A DNA stretch of 64,000 nt, from contig JADKHR010000001.1 in the NCBI GenBank assembly GCA_016721625.1, positions 124,001 through 188,000 of the forward strand, read 5' to 3'. Positions 55,001 to 61,303 of the stretch are shown piece after piece. Positions within the stretch are counted from its first letter, which is position 1, and the number at the start of each line of letters is the position of its first letter. A model generated the notes under the pieces. It saw only the letters and a list, made by a program, of their open reading frames with translations. It was not told the origin of the DNA and ran no database searches. A program made the translations under genes and the position numbers. This stretch comes from Elusimicrobiota bacterium (GTDB taxonomy: Bacteria; Elusimicrobiota; Elusimicrobia; FEN-1173).

Positions 55001-58000
55001 TGAAAAACAAAAGTTTGTCTTGGTCGATAATCTCTCGTCGGATGCGGCCAATGCCAAATTGGGGGCGTTGAGTCCTCAAGAGAGGGCGAGCCTGAGATCT
55101 TTGTGGTCGGAGGGGGGCTATAAAAATCCTGAGGCGAGCGGTCTTTTGGAGAGAGCCCCCAATGGGTCCAAAGTCGGTCAACTGAGCGAGCTGGAGACAT
55201 TGAGTTTGCTCGCGAAATATAACGAGGCGACGGATCGGTCCCAGGCGACGGAACGCGTGGTGAGCGATACCCTCCGGGGACGACTTCTGATCATGAACAT
55301 GAAAGGCCTTCTGGAAGATCCTTGGATCGGCGGCCAAGACAAAGCGAAAGTGGATGCCGCGTTAACGCGAATTATAAATCAGGGCCCGAGCGGCGTGGGA
55401 ATTGTCCCGCGCGACGGAATTTTGACTCCAGAACAAATTGTTCTTCGGCTTTGGTCCAATGCCAGCCGCGAAGCCCTTCAGGAGTTTAAGGGCTTGCGGG
55501 CGAATATGAGGGACGAACGATCCCTCGCCATCGTTGATGGGTTTATCAAAAATATTGAAACCGCTAACAAAGAGTTCGGGACAAAAACCCTCGGCTCGGT
55601 CAATGCGGTTCGTGTTGAAAAAGGACAACAAAAGGTTGGTTCCTTAAACAAGGCGGAGACCGTCTTAGAATTGGCCATGGTCGCCAAAGAAATGGCCCAT
55701 GATTTGGTGGCCCGCAAAGAGAGCGACGGGTCGGCCAATCTTGATCGCACCGTTCAACAGGTCAGCCAAGCCGTGACGGCCGCCCGGGGGCGAGAGGTGA
55801 CGGTGAGCGAATCCAGCGTTTTGGAACAACAACTGGGTTCTTTCGCATCGGACCAAATTCGTGGGCCGTCCGCCCGTCTGGCGGGAACCTTGCAAGGCAT
55901 GATTGGCGTCGGAAGCAACATTGCCTTGAGTAATGCCCTTGGGGTTTTGGCCAGCGGGACCTTTAACGGGGATTCGGTCGATTCTCTCAGTGATCAGGAT
56001 ATTGTGGGAAAGGTTTATGATCTTGGGATGGGGTTAGACAATGACCAGCAACGCGATGTTCTGGCCATGGCCTTAAACCCAACCCTGAATTGGCAGGAAC
56101 TTTCCCGGGTGAACGGTGGTTATCTAATTCTCGGCCAAGACGCCAATTTGGCGAAGGCGGCAGACTTCAAATTGGTTTCTCGTGCCGACGGCGTCCAGCA
56201 AATCCTTAAAGAAAACACGGGAATTCAACGCTGGACAGCGGTTCCGTTGGCCTATGCCAGGGCCTTCTTCTCCTCATTCCGCGGAGAAAAAATCAGCGGC
56301 CGTGCCGCTCTGGCGACCAATGAGTATTTGTTGGGGGATACCAGTTGGCGGGGTTCTTTCCGCTTTCCTGTGGCGAAAAGCGATCGTGCGCTCGCCATGA
56401 AGATTATGTCAGGGGATCGGCAAGCGAGCGTTCCGCAGATCAACGCGCTGGTGGCGGCGTTCGGCGGTTCCGATCATTCAAAACAACAGGCGGTTCGCGC
56501 CGCTCTCCTTGGGGTGACCTCCCAGAAATGGGATAAGGCCATGGGGGTTTACAACCAAGAGGTGAGTTTCATAAAAAGCCAAGATGAGGCGCTATCCGCT
56601 CGCGCCGCGTCGAGTCTTCAAATGGCGGATGTTTTGTCCCCAAGTTTTGAAAACGGGGCGGTTCGGGCGCAGGTTCTTCAATCGCGACTCGAGACGGCAC
56701 CCGCTTCAGACGCTCTTTGGAAATCGTTCCGGTTTACGACGACCGCCGCTGGAACCCTTGGTGGACTCGCTGCCGCTTTTGGAGGGCTCGGTATCGTCAC
56801 TTCTTTGTTCGGATTGGCCGCCGGATTAATGGCGATGTCAAACCCGAAAGAGCCGACGGACAAGGAAAATGGGGTTATGCGGATGTTAAGGGATCAAGGA
56901 AATAACCCTTGGGTTCAAATCGGCACGCTTGGTTTTGGACTGGTGGGGTTAGGTGTGGTTCCCGTTGCGGCCATCGCCGCCACGTTGGTTGTCAGCTTGC
57001 CCCTTCTGGCCAAAAAATATGGCGTTGAGTTGGGCAACCGCCGGCTGGATGCAGGTTTCTTGTTCGGTGGAATGGGGACACCATCGGCTAATTCAAACCT
57101 TCAGAGAATGAACGCAGCCGAATCCCGCGTAGGTGCTTTGAGAGTTTTTGAACTTGAAACCAAAGAGGGCCGCACTTGGTTAGGACATTATTTCCCGCAA
57201 ATTGAAGAAGCGGAACGGCGCCATGGCGATTTGGCCAATTTCCAAATGATTCGCGAAGGCGTGACTTATCAAGAACTGGTTGGGTTGTCGGACGGCGAAT
57301 GGGCGACGGTGAAGGCGAACGCGGTCCTTGTTGGGGGGGAGGAATTTGTTGAGGCGCGGTCTCAGGTTCGCTTCTCGGATTTGAAAGAGACGGCGAAAAT
57401 ACAGGCTATGGTAACTAAGACCGTCGTGAGCCAAGACACGCCTCTTCCCCTTCCGGCGGAGGAAAGGGAAGGTCTCAAATTCGGAGCGCAAGATAACCTT
57501 GAGCAGCTGACTTATGACCAACTGATTGAAAAAGGAAAAGGACTCGTTAAACAAATAACGGCTACCATGACCGAAATGGCCGAAATGGACAAAATGGACG
57601 AAATTGATCCTAACAAGGCCGTTATCCTGCGCGACAAGGGAGTTGTCCTGCGCGGGCTGACGGTGAGTCTCGACGCTATCAACAAAAGGGCAAAATTGCT
57701 CAAAACTCAACCCACTTCGGTGCCCGTGCTTTCACCGCGAGAAGAGGATGATGTTCGATTTGGAGATTATCTGTCAGCCCTTGGGTCTGTGACTGAATTC
57801 ACTGACTTATCGGGTGAGGGGCTTGATCCTACGTTGGTAATGAACGAATTCAAAGATTTCTCGTCGAACGCTGTTTCCTCTGGCGTGGAGGTCGACTCTG
57901 ACGCCGGACAAACCGTTGGCGTTAAAGCGGCGGCGTTGTCGGTGGCGGGTCAGGCCTGGGCGGGGGTGGTTAGCGCCGGGGTGTCGTTGGCGGGCGTGAC

Positions 58001-60317
58001 GGGGGTCGCTTTCGCGGGGATGACGTTGGGGGCGGCGCCCTTGGCGGTGCTGGGGGTGGCAGGGGGACTGTCGGCGGCGTATTACTTGGCGAACTGGAGC
58101 AGGGAGATCGGGGCGAGTCGATTGAATTCGGGGGCGCCGACGGCGTGGGTGGATGATGGGGACCATACGATTCGGGTGTCATGGGAACGGTTTGCGGGGT
58201 TGATGGAGACGAAATGGATGGGGTGGTTGAACCCGCTGGGGAAAAACAGCGTGGGGGCGAGCGTTTTGTGGCACGAACAGTCGCACCGGTTGCTGGGGGC
58301 CGGGGAAATGGGGGCGGCTTTGGCGCAGGTGATGCCGACGTTCGTGTCTTTGGCCTACAGCGCGGTTCGTTCGGTGCAGTCGCTGGCGAAGGGTGGAGAG
58401 GCGAAGCTTCTCTTGGTGTCCGGCGAGGAGACCCAAGCGATGTTGGGCGCGTTGGAGAACCGGTCGGCCATGGAAGGTCTGGCGGGGTTGGCCGCGGCGG
58501 CGCGGACGTCAGGGGTGGAGACGGTGGGTCAGGTCATCTTTAAAGTGACGGCGACGGGGGTGGACGTGGCAACGGTGCGGGGGATCACGGACGGGGTTCG
58601 GGCGGACGCGAACCAGGCTGTGGTGGAACAGGCCGGAATCGCGCCGGCGGCTCTTTCCCTGTGGGCTCACGTGCACGTGGGGCTGGCGAGTTTGACGGAC
58701 AAGAAAACGGGGATGCCGATCCCGAGCGTGACGGACCTGTTGAACCCGGCGGGGATCGTGATGGACACGGCCAATAATATGACGTCGTATAAGTGGGTGG
58801 CCACGCGGGAAGGGTTGATGGTTCAGCTGTCGTCCAAGGGGGCCGCCGAATCCGAATTCGGGGCGCCGGTGAACAAGCCGTTGGGTCAGTGGCTGGTGGA
58901 GGCCTTGGACCGAGGCGAGTCGATTCCGCTGGATGGGCGGAACGGGGCCCTGCTGGGGGCATTGGTGGAGGCGGGGATGAAGGAGATGGGGGCGATCGAC
59001 GAGGGGACGAAACTGACCCTGGAGCAGATCCATGAATTGGAAGGCAAACTGGCGCGTGAAGTGGGAGGCGCGGTGAATCGGCTGAACCTGCAATCGGCGA
59101 CGGCGGGGTATGTGCGCGCGTATTTCAATGCACAGGCGGAGAAACCGCGGGCCTATGTGGGCGCCCTGGCGGACATTGAAAAGGTGAACGGAACAGCGCG
59201 CGAGGTTTTGTCGGCGTGGGGGATGTCGCCCTTCGTTCCTGTGACCCGTGGGGAGGTGGAGGGTCAGATCACTACGGTGAGGGCGGAGGATGTGGTGAGC
59301 CAAACGCTGAATCGCGAGATGGCGGCGGAACTGATCGAGGCGCTGAGCGTCGGCAACGGCGAAGGATCCTTGAAGGTCTTGAACGCCACGGCGAACCAGG
59401 TTCTGGCGCCGGTATACCGGGGCTATCTGGGATACGGGCTGAGCGGTCGGATCTCTGTGGAGCGGCGAGTGGGTGGAGAGGGTCTATCCGAAATGCGGAT
59501 CGGGACAAAAGGGGATATCCGGATTCTCCTCCCACTGAGCCGAAAGGGCGAGGCGGACCCGACGGCAAAGGCGGCGGAACTGCTGGCCTTGGTGAACCTC
59601 GAAATGGCCGAGGCGGCGATTTATTCCGGGATGGCGGAATTGTCTGAGCTGGAAGGGCGCGCTCGTTCGGACATTGAAGCCTTGTCCGTGGCCTTGAGCC
59701 AGCGGGCGGCGGAGTCGGCCGGCTGGACAGCCCTGGCGGGGGCGGGAATGAGGATCTTCCTGAAAGACTCGCTGGCTTCCGACCTGAAACGCGTGGATGC
59801 GCAACGGCTAGCGTTGAGCCTATTGGATCAGGTGGTTCGGGAAACGAAAGATGGAGACCAACGGGCGGAAACGGTTCGGCAGGTGGTGAACCTGGCGGGC
59901 ATGGGGCACAGCCTGTTGGAAATGACGGGAGCGGTGGTGTTCCCGAAAGTGCTGACGATCGACGCGAGGTCGTTCTTCACCAACGGCAAATTTAATGAGG
60001 CGTTGTGGAAGGCGGTGTCGACGCCGAAACCGGAGATGAACGTGCTGATTGTTGACAATCTGGACCCGGGCGAAAACCCAGCGGAAGGCCGTCGCGTCCC
60101 GCTTAAAGGGACTGGGGATGAAAAACGTCCGCCTGGCGGGCCGGGGGGTGGGGGTTCGGAACGGGAAGATTTACTTGGAAGATCTGATGAAAACGATCCC
60201 GGCGTTGTTCGGCTGGGACAAGAGCATCGTGCCCATGGTGCGCGTGGGGGTGGCGACGACCGACAAGGATCGTTGGAAATCCCTGAACGGGATCATCCCC
60301 GTGGTGTTGGAGGCTAA
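51858..60317 (+). CDS. Giant protein segment F: SecA-like motor, membrane segments, HEQSH motif
   Basis: In-phase coding starts near 51955 (first ATG after it 51996). A coiled coil (52200-52460, KVEVKAAEVLLAKVESLRLA) leads to a helicase-type motor with SecA features: Walker A EAGAGKTE, Walker B VVDEVH, motif III GMTATA, motif VI QLLNRIGRT. Two hydrophobic hairpins at 56700-57030 and another at 57950-58090 (AGVVSAGVSLAGVTGVAFAG) follow, then VLWHEQSHRLLGAGEMG. The C-terminal part is helical with Ala/Glu-rich stretches. The frame becomes junk after 60068 (GGPGGGGSERED...); removing one G gives LDPAKTQRKAVASRLKGLG and continues in segment G. Confidence 0.85.
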   Translation: MTSPKNWMGSNLMARPDWVRCRGWKDYVKPRPLGAIHASAPVRETIMGELYGRLTRANGSKEAGWMGEMKPGDLVQRDRSVSLFDPSRPALTQKPEGVQVTEALQKFDRGVFEAKVAEVHLTVAKAQVINNDPKSYSKVEVKAAEVLLAKVESLRLAEKTAKAEYLAAADNAKKETTPLNQAIADLKKAEHQVLEGGLNALVLPGAKLNILQGFYEGLVVRRQAAFQKYQLEAEKSGIEKEVRSATSGDAVAAAVAKAQGPVPVGEISIVGKMDGRRLEVLKEHALAYVEDVFSIRKAQNKGPMSQASFDRMTKEMVVKYEMLSELAKNERDGQLDPDTVAKIRKELGGTLWQAKAMELKGVSKADADSLVAYGEFIKSKISEVLGKSIGQVDSVVKAEVESALKDFARAKKDGSDIPLPLYDFSIQSFLQERGIQAEKGGVVDHLQALEQVLERYGSNKFYPDQYLALNSLLMGNHIEMEAGAGKTEIAIAYQILMAKTHGARYSGVVVVDSEIAAQKFLERAFLGIKTGPEGNRRELSGKDFAKEFGIELVNGTAMFQERDLKGLVEKLRDPNALVVIDYASFGHLHNSAGAEGGEVGRALRQINNIVVDEVHVAVSGNQAYIRGGEGTPLGASAEGRARVDRVESLLNAVLSLKAEEITTDMRDVSGSDPKAKVWLSENGRGFGVSEGFRKELETIGYKDHEISSVLRALTDRNKEGQRDGGFSVVDGKVISLDGYGSIMFNTRNNDVNHQIALGLILNRAVEFKLAGGAVRIEDLKSEQKIWSRLGTVEVLAIEEAKTDGHTSLLEIFYKPNATVVGMTATAEGRKTLIGMGLGGEIVSISGSRFDPKEINLVTGLQEGVKGVADWLSEHMLSALERRTNSSDANWNPHENLDGIFASPSRSARDQIFKMLVDRAESSQSSEIKVQVDGKIKTFESVILKVRDAKGALREVELVRIEPETFNVSDKHFLNELAKSVALDNSSRPRLVMMNEQAFTGTDFQGRYRMAVYDPEATMTETLYAQLLNRIGRTIPNADMQMGHTRWESEKQKFVLVDNLSSDAANAKLGALSPQERASLRSLWSEGGYKNPEASGLLERAPNGSKVGQLSELETLSLLAKYNEATDRSQATERVVSDTLRGRLLIMNMKGLLEDPWIGGQDKAKVDAALTRIINQGPSGVGIVPRDGILTPEQIVLRLWSNASREALQEFKGLRANMRDERSLAIVDGFIKNIETANKEFGTKTLGSVNAVRVEKGQQKVGSLNKAETVLELAMVAKEMAHDLVARKESDGSANLDRTVQQVSQAVTAARGREVTVSESSVLEQQLGSFASDQIRGPSARLAGTLQGMIGVGSNIALSNALGVLASGTFNGDSVDSLSDQDIVGKVYDLGMGLDNDQQRDVLAMALNPTLNWQELSRVNGGYLILGQDANLAKAADFKLVSRADGVQQILKENTGIQRWTAVPLAYARAFFSSFRGEKISGRAALATNEYLLGDTSWRGSFRFPVAKSDRALAMKIMSGDRQASVPQINALVAAFGGSDHSKQQAVRAALLGVTSQKWDKAMGVYNQEVSFIKSQDEALSARAASSLQMADVLSPSFENGAVRAQVLQSRLETAPASDALWKSFRFTTTAAGTLGGLAAAFGGLGIVTSLFGLAAGLMAMSNPKEPTDKENGVMRMLRDQGNNPWVQIGTLGFGLVGLGVVPVAAIAATLVVSLPLLAKKYGVELGNRRLDAGFLFGGMGTPSANSNLQRMNAAESRVGALRVFELETKEGRTWLGHYFPQIEEAERRHGDLANFQMIREGVTYQELVGLSDGEWATVKANAVLVGGEEFVEARSQVRFSDLKETAKIQAMVTKTVVSQDTPLPLPAEEREGLKFGAQDNLEQLTYDQLIEKGKGLVKQITATMTEMAEMDKMDEIDPNKAVILRDKGVVLRGLTVSLDAINKRAKLLKTQPTSVPVLSPREEDDVRFGDYLSALGSVTEFTDLSGEGLDPTLVMNEFKDFSSNAVSSGVEVDSDAGQTVGVKAAALSVAGQAWAGVVSAGVSLAGVTGVAFAGMTLGAAPLAVLGVAGGLSAAYYLANWSREIGASRLNSGAPTAWVDDGDHTIRVSWERFAGLMETKWMGWLNPLGKNSVGASVLWHEQSHRLLGAGEMGAALAQVMPTFVSLAYSAVRSVQSLAKGGEAKLLLVSGEETQAMLGALENRSAMEGLAGLAAAARTSGVETVGQVIFKVTATGVDVATVRGITDGVRADANQAVVEQAGIAPAALSLWAHVHVGLASLTDKKTGMPIPSVTDLLNPAGIVMDTANNMTSYKWVATREGLMVQLSSKGAAESEFGAPVNKPLGQWLVEALDRGESIPLDGRNGALLGALVEAGMKEMGAIDEGTKLTLEQIHELEGKLAREVGGAVNRLNLQSATAGYVRAYFNAQAEKPRAYVGALADIEKVNGTAREVLSAWGMSPFVPVTRGEVEGQITTVRAEDVVSQTLNREMAAELIEALSVGNGEGSLKVLNATANQVLAPVYRGYLGYGLSGRISVERRVGGEGLSEMRIGTKGDIRILLPLSRKGEADPTAKAAELLALVNLEMAEAAIYSGMAELSELEGRARSDIEALSVALSQRAAESAGWTALAGAGMRIFLKDSLASDLKRVDAQRLALSLLDQVVRETKDGDQRAETVRQVVNLAGMGHSLLEMTGAVVFPKVLTIDARSFFTNGKFNEALWKAVSTPKPEMNVLIVDNLDPGENPAEGRRVPLKGTGDEKRPPGGPGGGGSEREDLLGRSDENDPGVVRLGQEHRAHGARGGGDDRQGSLEIPERDHPRGVGG
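53220..55050 (+). other. Divergent SecA-type DEAD motor domain within the giant protein
   Basis: Motifs in order with SecA equivalents: YPDQYLALNSLLMGNHIEME ahead of Walker A EAGAGKTE at 53298-53321 (SecA MKTGEGKT); DEVH at 53691-53702 in INNIVVDEVHVAV (SecA VDEVDSILIDE); GMTATA at 54318-54335 (SecA GMTGTA); AQLLNRIGRT at ~54927-54956 with Arg at 54942 and 54951 (SecA QLRGRAGRQ). Catalytic Lys, Asp-Glu and arginine finger are all kept, so ATPase activity is plausible. The SecA preprotein cross-linking and zinc-finger regions are not recognisable. Confidence 0.75.
58272..58286 (+). other. HEQSH zinc-metalloprotease-like motif in the giant protein
   Basis: Codons CAC GAA CAG TCG CAC encode His-Glu-Gln-Ser-His within ASVLWHEQSHRLLGAGEMGA, a hydrophobic helix leading into HExxH, with a Glu (GEMG) ten residues on that could be a third ligand. 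It follows a membrane hairpin and precedes a long helical region. HExxH occurs by chance in large proteins, but the preceding VLW and following RLLG fit a metallopeptidase active-site helix. Confidence 0.45.
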
Positions 60318-60378
60318 CGTGGCGGCGGTGATCACCAACGCCTTTAAGCAGAGCCGGGTGGTGGATCTGAGCGCGTAG
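60049..60378 (+). CDS. Giant protein segment G: C-terminal end
   Basis: Real coding begins near 60070, the ATG at 60049 being on the wrong side of the break. It gives AVASRLKGLGMKNVRLAGRG, then NGKIYLEDLMKTIPALFGWD, VPMVRVGVATTDKDRWKSLN and a final VLEANVAAVITNAFKQ ending RVVDLSA. Joined to segment F it follows MNVLIVDNLDP, so the last ~120 residues look like an alpha/beta domain with a VLIVDN strand. No known family. Stop at 60376-60378, then a strong palindrome 46 bases on. Confidence 0.7.
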   Translation: MLTIWTRAKTQRKAVASRLKGLGMKNVRLAGRGVGVRNGKIYLEDLMKTIPALFGWDKSIVPMVRVGVATTDKDRWKSLNGIIPVVLEANVAAVITNAFKQSRVVDLSA

Positions 60379-60739
60379 GAGGAGAAGGGGGGCTTCAGTG
60401 TGGGAAACATTCCCTCTCCCCTCCCCTCTCCCGCCAGCGGGAGAGGGAAACCGCTAAGAATCTCTTTAGCGCTCTGAGGCGCGCGATAGAACAAAAAAGC
60501 GTATTCCTTCTCCTCTCGGGAGAAGCTCCTTCGGACCCGGGGTCTGTTCGGCCCGTCGCCAACGCCTGCCACTGGCAGGCGCGATCCCAAAAGGCGAGGC
60601 CGCTAGGCGTCGTCCCCGTTAGCCGGAGGGGAGGCCGATGCGGAACCGACGATTTTCACAAACCGAATCCCTCACGCTGCCCTCTCCCGCGTGGAGAAGG
60701 AAATTCTCTTTCAGAGGGCTAGAGTGTTGGTTTTGCCCC
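60379..60739 (+). repeat. Gene-free region with REP-like palindromes
   Basis: Three strong hairpins: CCCTCTCCCGC (60424-60434) with GCGGGAGAGGG (60437-60447); CTTCTCC (60507-60513) with GGAGAAG (60519-60525); CGCCTGCC (60563-60570) with GGCAGGCG (60574-60581). Such GC palindromes are typical of interspersed REP-type repeats and the first may also end transcription of the giant gene. No coding sequence is convincing here. Confidence 0.6.
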
Positions 60740-60780
60740 TTGTCTAGGTGTTGAACTTCTGATACACTTGGGGAAAGGAG
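60740..60780 (+). promoter_or_regulatory. Promoter and ribosome site of the toxin-antitoxin pair
   Basis: TTGTCT (60740-60745), 17-base spacer, TACACT (60763-60768), then AAAGGAG (60774-60780) nine bases before the ATG at 60790. The transcript would have a very short leader. Antitoxin autoregulation at this promoter would be usual for the family. Confidence 0.6.
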
Positions 60781-60789
60781 AATTAACCT

Positions 60790-61029
60790 ATGCCCGCTAA
60801 AAATCCCCGCGTCATGGTGGTGATGGAACAGCCGTTGTATTACACGGTTTGCCGGAAAGCGAAACGAGACGGTGTTTCGCTATCGACGGAGATGCGCGAT
60901 TTGGTTCGACAGGCGCTGGAGGACAACGAAGATATTATTTGGAGCCAGGTGGCCGATAAACGAACGGCTCGGCGTTCCTCTCCTCCCTCTGTGTCTCACA
61001 AAGCCTTCTGGAAGCGTTTGGGCATTTGA
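60790..61029 (+). CDS. Ribbon-helix-helix antitoxin
   Basis: 79 residues. The N-terminal part PRVMVVMEQPLYYTVCRKAK forms the beta-strand and first helix of a ribbon-helix-helix fold, followed by DGVSLSTEMRDLVRQALE, the second helix with the conserved turn. The C-terminal ~30 residues (KRTARRSSPPSVSHKAFWKR) are the flexible toxin-binding tail. It would neutralise the toxin encoded next and repress its own promoter as a dimer. The stop TGA at 61027-61029 overlaps the toxin ATG by one base. Confidence 0.82.
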   Translation: MPAKNPRVMVVMEQPLYYTVCRKAKRDGVSLSTEMRDLVRQALEDNEDIIWSQVADKRTARRSSPPSVSHKAFWKRLGI

Positions 61030-61286
61030 TGCCGTATGAGATTGCCTATCTCCCGGAATGTTGGGAGGATGTGGAGTCCATCTCCCGGGATGATCTGAGG
61101 AGGATCAAAAACGCCATTGAGAAGCGGTTGGCGTTGGCTCCTGATAAGCTGGGGCGGCCCTTGCGGGGGGACTTAAAGGGTCGTTGGCGGATGCGGATAG
61201 GGGATTATCGAATTATTTATTCCATTAACGCAAACAGAGTTCTCATCCTTCTCGTTGGCAACCGGCGCGATATTTACGGCAGGTAA
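61029..61286 (+). CDS. RelE/ParE-superfamily toxin
   Basis: 85 residues from the ATG at 61029 (overlapping the antitoxin stop; a TTG at 61026 is an alternative). The fold markers are present: YEIAYLPECWEDVESISRDD, an alpha-helical pair (LRRIKNAIEKRLALAP), PLRGDLKGRWRMRIGDYRII (the RelE PLxGxxxGxxRxRxGxYRxxY pattern) and a final strand ANRVLILLVGNRRDIYGR. RelE members cut mRNA at the ribosome; ParE members poison gyrase. The conserved GDYRIIYSI and C-terminal VGNRRDIYGR favour the RelE type. The pair lies between the giant gene and a convergent protease gene. Confidence 0.88.
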   Translation: MPYEIAYLPECWEDVESISRDDLRRIKNAIEKRLALAPDKLGRPLRGDLKGRWRMRIGDYRIIYSINANRVLILLVGNRRDIYGR

Positions 61287-61303
61287 TAAAAAAAAGTGAG
61301 TTC

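Larger units (their letters stand above)
27764..60378 (+). other. Giant gene (~10,912 codons) read through six single-base breaks
   Basis: Seven ORFs in a row overlap or abut, and each junction becomes seamless if one base is removed or added in a homopolymer: A5 at 27537+3000 (30537-30541, one extra), A4 37126-37129 (one missing), G6 44258-44263 (extra), G5 46043-46047 (missing), C4 51951-51954 (extra), G3 60068-60070 (extra). After each repair the repeat or domain pattern continues across the joint. Order of parts: signal-like segment, YD-like repeats, DGS repeats, ~80-residue repeats with acidic loops, hydrophobic segments, beta-rich region, hydrophobic segments, coiled coil, SecA-like motor, hydrophobic segments, HEQSH motif, unique tail. 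Start 27764 is favoured by GGAAGGGGG seven bases upstream (27758 is too close). Presumed surface or envelope-spanning protein, perhaps for attachment to other cells. Confidence 0.75.

Noticed and set aside
60171..60590. 139-codon minus-strand frame over the palindromes
   Set aside because: Its sequence (PLPLAGEGRGEG type) is the well-known spurious translation of interspersed palindromic repeats, and it overlaps the end of the giant gene.
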